NCBI RefSeq assembly: GCF_007828955.1
Contig: NZ_VIVR01000001.1
Coordinates: forward strand, 1,364,001 to 1,428,000
DNA length: 64,000 bases
Direction of reading: 5' to 3'
Source of the DNA: Kitasatospora atroaurantiaca
Lineage (GTDB): Bacteria > Actinomycetota > Actinomycetes > Streptomycetales > Streptomycetaceae
Shown: positions 43,592 to 51,045 of the stretch, one piece after another
Numbering within the stretch: position 1 is the first letter of the stretch
Layout of the letters: every line of letters starts with the position of its first letter
Translations under genes and position numbers: made by a program
The notes under the pieces: model-generated
The model's input: only the letters and a program-made list of their open reading frames with translations
What the model was told of the DNA's origin: nothing
The model's database searches: none

Positions 43592-44803
43592 ATGGACACC
43601 GCGCACGTGATCGTGGGTGCGAGCCTGGCCGGGGCCAAGGCGGCCGAGGCCCTGCGTGAGGAGGGCTACGACGGGCCGATCATCATGATCGGCCAGGAGC
43701 GGGAGCGGCCCTACGAGCGGCCGCCGCTCTCCAAGGGCTACCTGATGGGGAAGACCGCCCGGGAGAAGATCTACGTCCATCCGGCCCAGTGGTACCGCGA
43801 GCACGACGTCGACCTGATGCTCGGTACGACGGCCACCGCGATCGACCCCGCCGCGCACACCGTGACGCTCGCCGACGGCAGCCGGCTCGGCTACGCCAAG
43901 CTGCTGCTGGCCACCGGCTCCGCCCCGCGCCGGCTGCCGGTACCCGGCGCCGACCGCGAGAACGTGCTGTACCTGCGGACCGTCGAGGACAGCGAGCGGA
44001 TCAGGGCCGCCTTCCGGCCCGGTGCCCGGATCGTGGTCATCGGGGCGGGCTGGATCGGACTGGAGACCGCAGCGGCCGCCCGGACCGCCGGCGCCCAGGT
44101 GACCGTGCTCGAGATGGCGGAACTGCCCCTGCTGCGCGTACTCGGCCCGGAGGCCGCCAAGGTCTTCGCCGACCTGCACCGCGCGCACGGCGTCGAGATG
44201 CGCTTCGGCATCCAGGTCGCCTGGCTGACCGAGAGCGGCGTCCGGCTGGGTGACGGGAGCCTGGTCGAGGCGGACACGGTGATCGTGGGCATCGGGATCA
44301 CGCCCAACACCGCCCTTGCCGCAGCCGCCGGCCTGGAGATCGACAACGGGGTCCGTACCGACGAGCACCTGCGGACCTCGCACCCCGACGTCTTCGCCGC
44401 GGGCGACGTCGCCAACGCCTTCCACCCCCTGCTCGGCAAGCCGATCCGGGTCGAGCACTGGGCCAACGCCCTGCACCAGCCGAGGACGGCGGCGCGGTCG
44501 ATGCTCGGTCAGGAGGCCGTCCACGACCGGGTGCCGTACTTCTTCACCGACCAGTACGACCTCGGGATGGAGTACACCGGGTACGTCGAGCCCGACGGCT
44601 ACGACGAGGTGGTCTTCCGGGGCGATGTCGCCGCTCGTGCGTTCATCGCGTTCTGGCTCGCGGACGGCCGGGTGCTGGCCGGGATGAACGTCAACGTCTG
44701 GGACGTGACCGATCCGATCCGCGAACTGGTCCGCTCCGGGCGCCCGGTGGACAAGGCCGCGCTCTCGGACCCGGAGGTGCCGCTGGACGGCCTGGCGAGT
44801 TGA
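43592..44803 (+). CDS. Ferredoxin/rubredoxin reductase-type FAD oxidoreductase
   Basis: A 403-residue flavoprotein. IVGASLAGAKAAEAL at residue 7 binds FAD, VVIGAGWIGLETAA near 148 binds NAD(P)H, and SHPDVFAAGDVA near 266 is the late FAD motif; a Reductase_C-type domain follows. Enzymes of this group pass electrons from NAD(P)H to a ferredoxin serving a P450 or Rieske oxygenase. No ferredoxin or oxygenase gene is adjacent. ATG start with GAGGAGAGGAG upstream. Confidence 0.92.
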   Translation: MDTAHVIVGASLAGAKAAEALREEGYDGPIIMIGQERERPYERPPLSKGYLMGKTAREKIYVHPAQWYREHDVDLMLGTTATAIDPAAHTVTLADGSRLGYAKLLLATGSAPRRLPVPGADRENVLYLRTVEDSERIRAAFRPGARIVVIGAGWIGLETAAAARTAGAQVTVLEMAELPLLRVLGPEAAKVFADLHRAHGVEMRFGIQVAWLTESGVRLGDGSLVEADTVIVGIGITPNTALAAAAGLEIDNGVRTDEHLRTSHPDVFAAGDVANAFHPLLGKPIRVEHWANALHQPRTAARSMLGQEAVHDRVPYFFTDQYDLGMEYTGYVEPDGYDEVVFRGDVAARAFIAFWLADGRVLAGMNVNVWDVTDPIRELVRSGRPVDKAALSDPEVPLDGLAS

Positions 44804-44902
44804 CCCGGTGTCAGCGGGACCTTCCGGCTGTCAGTGACGTGCTCTAGGGTGCTCGGCACGGTACCGCGCGGGCGGTACTCCGAGGTCGAGGGAGGGGCCG
44901 TG

Positions 44903-46174
44903 ATGAGAGCCGACCGCCTGATACCACCGGCAGGACCGGCCCGGGTGCTGGCCGCCGCGCAGCTCACCAACTCCCTCGGCGACGGCGCGTACTACGTGTG
45001 CTCGGCGCTGTACTTCACCCGCATCGTCGGGCTGTCACCGACGCAGATCGGCTTCGGTCTGACGCTCGGCTGGGCCGTCGGCGCCGTGGCGGGCGTGCCG
45101 CTCGGCCACCTCGCCGACCGGCGCGGGCCCCGCGCCGTCGCGATACTGCTCGCGGTGGCCACGGCGGCGGCGGTCGGCTCGTTCCTGGTCGTGCGCTCCT
45201 TCCCCGCCTTCGTCGTCGCGGCGCTCTGCTACGCCTGCGCCCAGTGCGGATTGTCGGCGGCGCGCCAGGCGCTGCTGGCCGGGCTGGTCCCGCCGGAGCG
45301 GCGCACGGAGACGAGGGCCTACCTGCAGTCGACCGTCAACGCCGGGCTGGCGGTGGGTGCGGCGGTGGGCGGCGTGGCACTCCAGTACGACAGCCGGGCG
45401 GGCTACCTCGCGGTCTTCGCGATGGACGCGCTGAGCTTCCTCGCCTCCGCCCTGGTCCTGCGACGGCTGCCCGCCGTCGAGCCCGTGGCCGCGGTGGCCG
45501 GCGAGCCGCGGCTGGCGGTGCTGCGGGACCGGCCGTACGCCCTGGTCGCGCTGCTCAACACCGTGATGCTGCTCTACATGCCGCTGCTCTCGCTCGTCAT
45601 CCCGCTCTGGATCGTCGAGCGGACGGCGGCGCCCGGCTGGCTGACGGCGGCTCTGCTGGTCCTCAACACGGTGAGCGTGGTGCTGCTGCAGGTCCGGGTG
45701 GCGCAGCGGGTCGACGGACTGGCGACCGCCGCCCGGTTCGTCCGGTACGCGGGAGTGCTGCTGCTGGTCTCCTGCGCGGGCTTCGCGCTGTCCGCCACCG
45801 GGGCGTCGGCCTGGTCGGCCGCGGGAGTGCTGCTGCTCGCGGCCGGGCTCCAGGTGGCGGGCGAGATGCTGCTCGCCTCCGGCGCCTGGGAGATCGGCTT
45901 CGGGCTGGCCCCCGCCGACAAGCAGGGGCAGTACCAGGGCTTCTTCGGGACCGGTGTGGCCGTCGCGCGTATGCTCGGCCCGCTGCTGCTGACCTCCCTG
46001 ATCATCGCTTGGGGTACGCCGGGCTGGCTGGTGCTGGGAGCCCTCTTCGCCCTGGCAGGGGGCGCGATGACGCCTGCCGTACGGTGGGCCGAGCGGTCCC
46101 GGGCAGCCCGTGCGAGCGCGGCGACCGAGCCCGGGGCGAGCGCCAGGGAGGCCGACGAGGTCCGCACGCCGTAA
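44903..46174 (+). CDS. MFS transporter (12-helix exporter)
   Basis: A 423-residue permease with 12 predicted helices; GHLADRRGPRAVA (near residue 70) is the TM2-TM3 motif A. It resembles MFS efflux proteins of drugs or siderophores. A GTG at 44900 directly before the ATG is an alternative start; GGGAGGGG is upstream of both. An Ala/Glu-rich tail ends the protein. A short inverted repeat (CCGGCC-GCTG-GGCCGG, 46183-46198) follows the stop and may be a weak terminator. Confidence 0.87.
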   Translation: MRADRLIPPAGPARVLAAAQLTNSLGDGAYYVCSALYFTRIVGLSPTQIGFGLTLGWAVGAVAGVPLGHLADRRGPRAVAILLAVATAAAVGSFLVVRSFPAFVVAALCYACAQCGLSAARQALLAGLVPPERRTETRAYLQSTVNAGLAVGAAVGGVALQYDSRAGYLAVFAMDALSFLASALVLRRLPAVEPVAAVAGEPRLAVLRDRPYALVALLNTVMLLYMPLLSLVIPLWIVERTAAPGWLTAALLVLNTVSVVLLQVRVAQRVDGLATAARFVRYAGVLLLVSCAGFALSATGASAWSAAGVLLLAAGLQVAGEMLLASGAWEIGFGLAPADKQGQYQGFFGTGVAVARMLGPLLLTSLIIAWGTPGWLVLGALFALAGGAMTPAVRWAERSRAARASAATEPGASAREADEVRTP

Positions 46175-46223
46175 CGGCTGGACCGGCCGCTGGGCCGGCC
46201 GCCGGACGTAACCGCGCTGCGCC

Positions 46224-46478
46224 CTACGCGGGCGGGGCCTGCTTGAGCTCGTCGTGCGCCTTGGTCAGCAACTGCATGGCGAGGTCGTTGAGCGCACGCG
46301 CACCGGCGACCTCCTCGCCGACCCGCGCCTGCGGTGCATCGGCGTGGTGCCTGGTGCTGTAGCCGTGGGCCCTGACCTCTGTCCCGTCCGCAAGCCGGAC
46401 CAGGGCCGCCGCCTTGGTGCGGTCGCCCTCCTCCTGGAACTCCAGCTCGATGTGCCATCCGACAACGGTCTGCATCAT
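46224..46478 (-). CDS. DUF1876 (dsRBD-like) protein
   Basis: An 84-residue protein with the DUF1876 pattern: WHIELEFQEEGDRTKAAALV, then a strand with GHG-like GYSTRHH, and a C-terminal helix ALNDLAMQLLTKAHDEL. Solved members have a double-stranded-RNA-binding-like fold; function unknown. Start at ATG 46478 because AGGAGG lies eight bases upstream; the earlier GTG overlaps that site. Confidence 0.82.
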   Translation of the reverse strand: MMQTVVGWHIELEFQEEGDRTKAAALVRLADGTEVRAHGYSTRHHADAPQARVGEEVAGARALNDLAMQLLTKAHDELKQAPPA

Positions 46479-46566
46479 GGCCGCCACCTCCTGAGGTTTC
46501 TCCTCCAGACTGCGCCGCGCGCGACGCGTTTTCCACCGCCGGGCCGCGGGGCCGGGCCGGGTCAGG

Positions 46567-46737
46567 TCAGGTGCCCCGGCTGTCCGGGGTCGGGAGGGAT
46601 TCCGGGCGGGTGTCGGCGGGCTCGCACTCTTCGCGGCCGGTCTCGGCGTGCACCACGCGGACCGGGTGCTCGGGGCCGCCCGGGATGACGCGCTGGGGGT
46701 GACCGCAGCGCGGGCAGATCAACGGGATTCGGGACAT
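46567..46737 (-). CDS. Small zinc-ribbon-like protein
   Basis: A 56-residue ORF reading MSRIPLICPRCGHPQ, then a stretch with His and a single Cys (GREEC), and an acidic Pro-rich tail. CPRCG is half of a zinc knuckle; a second Cys pair is absent, so metal binding is doubtful. No clear ribosome site. Included because such short CPxCG proteins are frequent in streptomycetes. Confidence 0.4.
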   Translation of the reverse strand: MSRIPLICPRCGHPQRVIPGGPEHPVRVVHAETGREECEPADTRPESLPTPDSRGT

Positions 46738-46862
46738 GACGGCCGTCCACGCCACCGCCTCGGCGGGCACGCGCAGTGAGCGTGGCCTCCTCCGTTCCAG
46801 TGTGCGCCTCGGTGTGCGCCCAGGGGTGTGCCTCGGGTTCCGAGGGACCCCCAGGGCCGGCG

Positions 46863-46921
46863 TTGAACGCGTTCGGATCTGGCGTAGAGTCTGCGACTGG
46901 CAGGATTTTGAACACGTTCAA
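46863..46921 (+). promoter_or_regulatory. DUF1990 promoter with two palindromic operator candidates
   Basis: TTGAACGCGTTCGG (46863-46876) and TTGAACACGTTCAA (46908-46921) share the core GAAC-N2-GTTC and are 45 bp apart. TTGAAC at 46863 with TAGAGT at 46885-46890 (16-bp spacer) forms a promoter, so site 1 covers the -35 and site 2 lies just past the start point. No matching regulator is adjacent. Confidence 0.5.
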
Positions 46922-46938
46922 GCATCTGGAGCGCCGCC

Positions 46939-47453
46939 GTGATGACCACCCTCAACTACCCCGAGATCGGCTCCACCGGCAGGCTCGGCCAACCGCTCCC
47001 CGCGGGCTACAACCACCTCCACCACCGGGTCCTCCTCGGCCACGGACGGGATGTCCTCGCCACCGCAGGCACCGCCGTCACCACCTGGCGGATGCACCGC
47101 GCCGCCGGAGTCCAGGTACGGGCGGACGCCGACCGGGCCGCGCCTGGCGTCGCCGTCGAGTGCGCCATCGGAGTCGGCCCACTGCGCGTCACCGGCCCGT
47201 GCGAGGTGGTCTGGAGCGCGTACGAGCGCGACCGGATCGGCTTCGCGTACGGGACCCGCACCGGGCACCCCGAGTGCGGTGAGGAGTCCTTCGTGGTCGA
47301 GATGGGCCCCGACAAAGCCGTGTGGTTCACCGTCACCGCCTTCAGCCGACCCAACCGCTGGTACACCCGGCTGGCCGGCCCACTCGTCCCGCTGTTCCAG
47401 CACCTGTACGCCCGCCACTGTGGGCGCACCCTGCGCGGCTGGCGGCGGGCTGA
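46939..47453 (+). CDS. DUF1990 family protein, frameshifted at its 3' end
   Basis: Residues from the GTG at 46939 (ATG at 46942 is also possible; GGAG upstream) give a full DUF1990 domain: YPEIGSTG, LPAGYNHLHHR, GHGRDVL and an SFVVEM core to FQHLYARHCGRTLR. The frame has no stop at the expected place and stays open to 48234, straight through the antisense of the anti-sigma gene. In the neighbouring frame ...RLAAG followed by TGA occurs at 47451-47453. One extra C near 47436 would restore a normal ending (RTLRRLAAG). I therefore read a one-base deletion or sequencing error. Function of DUF1990 is unknown. Confidence 0.7.
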
Positions 47454-47529
47454 GGTGCACAGGCTGTTGGGGCGGCAGGGCCAGGCGTACGGAGGCCGGC
47501 CGTACCCCCGGCCACGTCCGGGTCAGGTG

Positions 47530-48258
47530 TCAGGACGCGGCGGGTGCGCCCGGGACGGAGACGAGGAGGCGGCTGGAGCTGTCCAGGGTGCGGACCTCGA
47601 AGTGGTCGATGTCGGTCGGGGACAGGCCCGAGCCGCCGGTGGTCCGGAGGGCGGCATAGCCGTTCTGGGGGACGGACCAGGTGGTGACGGTCTGGCGTTC
47701 GCCGTGGCGGGAGACCGCGACCAGGTCACAGCTGACGGGGCCCTGAAGGTCGGGGACGGAGAGGGAGAGGCTGATCTGGCTGCCCCACGTCTTCGGTTCG
47801 ACGCCGACCGTGGCCGAGGTGCCGCTCAGCGGGTCGGTGGCGCTGAACTGCTGGGCCGCCACGGCCTGCGGTGCCGCGGCGTCGATGGTCAGCGCGGCGG
47901 TCACGGCCGGGCCTCCGACGATCAGCACGGCGGCTGCCGCCACCAGCACCAGCCGCCTGGTACGGCTGCGCCGCCGGGCCGCCGACACCTCCCCGACCAG
48001 CCGGCCGAGCAGTTCCTCGCTCGGCTTGGGCACCGGGTCGGCCTCGGCCGCCGGCATGCCGGACACGGCCAGTTCGGCCAGCAGGGGCTCCAGACTGCCG
48101 AGTTCCTCGACCTCGGCCGCGCACCTGGCGCAACCGTCCAGGTGCTCCTGGAATTTCAGCCGGTCGGCGGGGTCGAGGACACCGAGGACGTACGCACCGA
48201 CGTCGACGTGCTGGACCCGCGACGGCTCGGGTGACCGGGGTGACTGGGGCGTCGTCAC
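47530..48258 (-). CDS. Anti-sigma factor with zinc-finger (ZAS) N-terminus
   Basis: A 242-residue single-pass membrane protein. The N-terminal HLDGCARC (H-x3-C-x2-C) is the zinc anti-sigma motif that holds the sigma factor; a helix at about residues 104-124 crosses the membrane; the C-terminal domain is outside the cytoplasm and resembles the RskA sensor. GTG start overlapping the sigma stop by four bases (GTGA) indicates tight stoichiometry. The extracytoplasmic signal is unknown. Confidence 0.88.
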   Translation of the reverse strand: MTTPQSPRSPEPSRVQHVDVGAYVLGVLDPADRLKFQEHLDGCARCAAEVEELGSLEPLLAELAVSGMPAAEADPVPKPSEELLGRLVGEVSAARRRSRTRRLVLVAAAAVLIVGGPAVTAALTIDAAAPQAVAAQQFSATDPLSGTSATVGVEPKTWGSQISLSLSVPDLQGPVSCDLVAVSRHGERQTVTTWSVPQNGYAALRTTGGSGLSPTDIDHFEVRTLDSSSRLLVSVPGAPAAS

Positions 48259-48836
48259 GATGTCACTCCTCGTTCCTCGAGCGCGAGCTTCAGAGCACGC
48301 AGCGCATAGAAGATCCGTGACCTGACGGTACCTGCGGGGATGCCGAGCTCGGCGGCCGCTTCGTTGACCGTACGGCCTTTCAGGTAGGTCTCGACGATCA
48401 CTTCGCGGTGGGCCACGGTCAGATCGTCGAGCGCGTCGGAGATGGTCATCAGTCTCAGCGCCTTGTCGAGTTCGTCCTCGGCGGGCAGCAGTTCGAGCGG
48501 CGAGGCGTCCACCTCGCGCGGCCGGGCGAGGCTGCTGCGATGGCTGTCGATCACGATCCGCCGGGCGACGGTCACCAGCCAGGGACGCAACGAGCCTGTC
48601 GAGGCGTCCAGTTGGTGGATGTTGCGCCAGGCCCGTACGAGCGTCTCCTGAACCACGTCCTCCGCCCGCTGCCGGTCGCCGGCCACCAGCCGGAGTACGA
48701 AGCCGAAGAGCGGCCCCGCATGGTCGCGGTAGAGGGTGCGCATCAGCTCCTCGTCCGGCGCCAGGCCGGACGAGGATCCGCCGCCGGACCTCCGGCGGGC
48801 GAAGGGATGCTCGGTCACGGCGCCATCCTTGCGCAC
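48255..48836 (-). CDS. ECF sigma factor (SigK-like)
   Basis: A 193-residue sigma factor. Region 2 covers about residues 36-100 (GFVLRLVAGDRQRAEDVVQE, LRPWLVTVARRIVID) and region 4 about 130-185 (LDDLTVAHREVIVETYLKG, AELGIPAGTVRSRIFYALRA). It directs RNA polymerase to its own promoters when the overlapping-gene anti-sigma factor releases it. GTG start at 48836 with GGAGG upstream; GTG 48818 is an alternative. The adjoining lipoprotein gene upstream on the same strand is a plausible target or sensor. Confidence 0.9.
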   Translation of the reverse strand: MRKDGAVTEHPFARRRSGGGSSSGLAPDEELMRTLYRDHAGPLFGFVLRLVAGDRQRAEDVVQETLVRAWRNIHQLDASTGSLRPWLVTVARRIVIDSHRSSLARPREVDASPLELLPAEDELDKALRLMTISDALDDLTVAHREVIVETYLKGRTVNEAAAELGIPAGTVRSRIFYALRALKLALEERGVTS

Positions 48837-49003
48837 CCGTACCTCCAGGTCGAGACGGACAGCACGTCACCCGACGCCTTCTGTCACCCGCTGCTACCGA
48901 CGGCCTCCACCGGCCGCACTCGTGCTCCTGCTCGCGCTCCCGCCGCTGAGTACGCGGGGTTCGGTGCGCACGTCCGACGTACGCACCCGCACACCCGAGT
49001 GGC

Positions 49004-49594
49004 TCAGTAGCCGTAGCCTCCGCCGCCGGTGCTGGGGCTGGTGGCCGGGGCCGGAGCGCCGGCCTTCTTGCCGTCGGGGGTGCTGGCGAACCAGGTTCCG
49101 CCGACTCCCTGTCCCTTGGTGTCACCGGCCTTGGTGTCGGGCGCGTACCGGTACAGCGGCCAGCCGTTGAGCGTGAGCTGCTTGCTGCCGTCGGCCCGGG
49201 TCACGGTGCCGACGAGAGCCGGGTCGACGCCCTTGACCTGGCCCTTGTCCACGGGCGCGACGGGCGGCCAGAGACTGGCGCAGTTGCCGTTGCAGTTCGA
49301 CATGGACGGCTTGGCGGTGTCCTTGTCGAAGCGGTAGAGGGTGAAGCCGTTACCATCGGTGACGACCGTCCCGAGGCTCCCCGCGGTGGCCGTCTGGAGC
49401 GCGGCCTTCTCCGCCGGTGAGGCCGGGGCCGAAGGGGACGCCGGAGACGTCGGGGAGGCCGGCGCGGAGGGCGAGGCCGGGGTGGTGGCGGAGCCGGGGC
49501 TGTACGAGGAGCCGCTGGAGCCGCAGCCCGTCACGAGAGCGGCGACGGCGGTTCCGGCTGCGGCCAGGACTGCGGCGCGACGGAGAGTAGGCAT
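49004..49594 (-). CDS. Secreted lipoprotein with COG4315 (Lipoprotein_15) repeats
   Basis: A 196-residue exported lipoprotein: lipobox LVTGC with Cys24, a long Ser/Pro/Ala linker (residues 30-68), then two COG4315 repeats (GFTLYRFDKD with SNCNGNC, and GWPLYRYAPDTKAGDTKGQ) and a Gly-rich tail. A paralogue is at 29572-30135. It lies directly upstream of, and in line with, the sigma/anti-sigma pair; together they look like a surface-sensing module (inference). ATG start with GGGGGA upstream. Confidence 0.87.
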   Translation of the reverse strand: MPTLRRAAVLAAAGTAVAALVTGCGSSGSSYSPGSATTPASPSAPASPTSPASPSAPASPAEKAALQTATAGSLGTVVTDGNGFTLYRFDKDTAKPSMSNCNGNCASLWPPVAPVDKGQVKGVDPALVGTVTRADGSKQLTLNGWPLYRYAPDTKAGDTKGQGVGGTWFASTPDGKKAGAPAPATSPSTGGGGYGY

Positions 49595-49817
49595 GACTGT
49601 TCCCCCAAATGGCATGGTCGGCTTGAGTGATGGGCGTCTTCCCCGCGCCCTCTCCCATCAGTACGCACCGCGCGGGATGAGTGTTCAAAGCCCGCCGAAA
49701 AAATTTCGGAGAGGCCCGGCGCGGGCCTCTCGACCCCGGTGGAATAGCCCGGCCGGCCCGCTGGTTGACGCCGGAGCGCGTGGGCGCGAACAGCACCCGA
49801 AGGGCAGGTAGGGCGAC

Positions 49818-50204
49818 ATGAGCACCGTCGAGCTGACCACGGAGAACTTCGACGAAGTGGTCCAGGGGCCGGATGGCAAGAACTTCGTCTTCATCGACTT
49901 CTGGGCGGGCTGGTGCGGGCCGTGCCTGCGCTTCGCACCGGTGTACGAGAAGGCCTCCGAGCGGCACCCTGACCTGATCTTCGCCAAGGTCGACACCGAG
50001 GCGCAGCAGGAGCTGTCGGAGGCGTTCGAGATCCGGTCGATCCCGACGCTGGCGATCATCCGCGAGGGTGTCCTGGTCTTCGCCCAGCCCGGGGCGCTGC
50101 CGGAGCAGGTCCTGGAGGACCTGATCGCCAAGGCTCGGGCGCTGGACATGGACGAGGTGCGCGCCAAGGCGAAGGCCGACGCCGGGGCAGAGCCCCAGGC
50201 GTAG
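49818..50204 (+). CDS. Thioredoxin
   Basis: A 128-residue thioredoxin fold protein; the redox-active pair is Cys33/Cys36 in WCGPC, and the cis-proline lies in SIPTLA. It reduces protein disulphides in the cytoplasm using thioredoxin reductase. The C-terminal extension of about 20 residues rich in Lys/Ala is unusual. ATG start with AGGGCAGGTAGGG upstream. Single gene ending in a terminator. Confidence 0.92.
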   Translation: MSTVELTTENFDEVVQGPDGKNFVFIDFWAGWCGPCLRFAPVYEKASERHPDLIFAKVDTEAQQELSEAFEIRSIPTLAIIREGVLVFAQPGALPEQVLEDLIAKARALDMDEVRAKAKADAGAEPQA

Positions 50205-50211
50205 CCGTACG

Positions 50212-50254
50212 GCGGGGGTGGGCCTGGACGGTAGTCACCCGGACCCGCCCCCGC
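50212..50254. terminator. Terminator between thioredoxin and tetR genes
   Basis: GCGGGGGTGGG pairs with CCCGCCCCCGC (one G.U) across a 21-base loop, between convergent genes. Confidence 0.6.
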
Positions 50255-50262
50255 TCGTCGTC

Positions 50263-50946
50263 CTAGAGGCGCGCCGCGAGCCCGTCCAGCAGGAGCCGCA
50301 GCGCCAGCTCGAAGCCGCGTTCGTCGAGCCCGCCGGGCCCGCCGCCGCGCTCCGCCGAGGCCTCGAGCGCGCCCGCCAGGGCGGGGTAGCCGGGGCGGTA
50401 CTCGGGGACGGGCCGGGTGAAACCGGCGGTGAAGGTCTCCAGCGCGGAGCCGAGCACCAGGTAGTCCAGCGCAGCCGCCGCCTCCGCCGCGTCGGCCGGG
50501 GCGAGCCCGGCCCGGCCCAGGGCGGCGAGCAGCGCGTCGTACCCGAGCAGCTGCCGTTCGGCCTCGACCCGGCGGCGGGCCAGCAGGGCGATGGTGTTGG
50601 GGTGCCGTATGAAGGCGGCGCGGTAGCCCCGCGCGTACTCGGCCAGGCGCTCACGCCAGTCCCGGCCCTCCTCCCCGCCGTCGTCCGGGGCCAGCGGGGA
50701 GAGGTCGATCTCGGCGTTGACCAGCTCGGCGAGGGCGTCGAGCAGCTCGTCCTTGCCGGTCACGTGGTTGTACAGCGAGGCGGCCTTGACCCCCAGGCGG
50801 TCGGCCAGCGCGCGCATGGTGAGACCGTCGGCCCCGCTCTCGTCGACCACCTCCAGGGCCGCCCTGGCGATGATCTCCCTGCTCAGCAGTGCCCTGCTCG
50901 GACGCCCCACTGGCCCCACCCTTCGCCCGTTCATCGACGCGGCCAC
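50263..50946 (-). CDS. TetR-family regulator
   Basis: A 227-residue repressor with helix-turn-helix TMRALADRLGVKAASLYNHV around residues 43-62 and a TetR_C_1-like ligand domain. The frame starts MAASMNGRR; the internal ATG five codons later is also possible. It is divergent from the permease at 51046, whose leader carries a perfect ACTAAC-AAA-GTTAGT palindrome. Stop codon TAG. Confidence 0.85.
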   Translation of the reverse strand: MAASMNGRRVGPVGRPSRALLSREIIARAALEVVDESGADGLTMRALADRLGVKAASLYNHVTGKDELLDALAELVNAEIDLSPLAPDDGGEEGRDWRERLAEYARGYRAAFIRHPNTIALLARRRVEAERQLLGYDALLAALGRAGLAPADAAEAAAALDYLVLGSALETFTAGFTRPVPEYRPGYPALAGALEASAERGGGPGGLDERGFELALRLLLDGLAARL

Positions 50947-51003
50947 GTTACAGCCTGGTGTCGGCCTCTTCCGTTACCCCCTGATCACCGGCTACCGTCC
51001 CGG

Positions 51004-51018
51004 ACTAACAAAGTTAGT
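51004..51018. promoter_or_regulatory. Candidate TetR operator before the APC permease
   Basis: ACTAACAAAGTTAGT, a perfect inverted repeat with a three-base centre, 28 bp ahead of the permease start and 58 bp from tetR. Its AT content stands out in the region. Confidence 0.6.
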
Positions 51019-51045
51019 TTTCGCCGACGGCAAGGTGGACCCGAC

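Noticed and set aside
46863-46921. LexA (SOS) boxes before the DUF1990 gene
   Set aside because: The GAAC and GTTC halves are separated by two bases, not the four of the actinobacterial SOS box.
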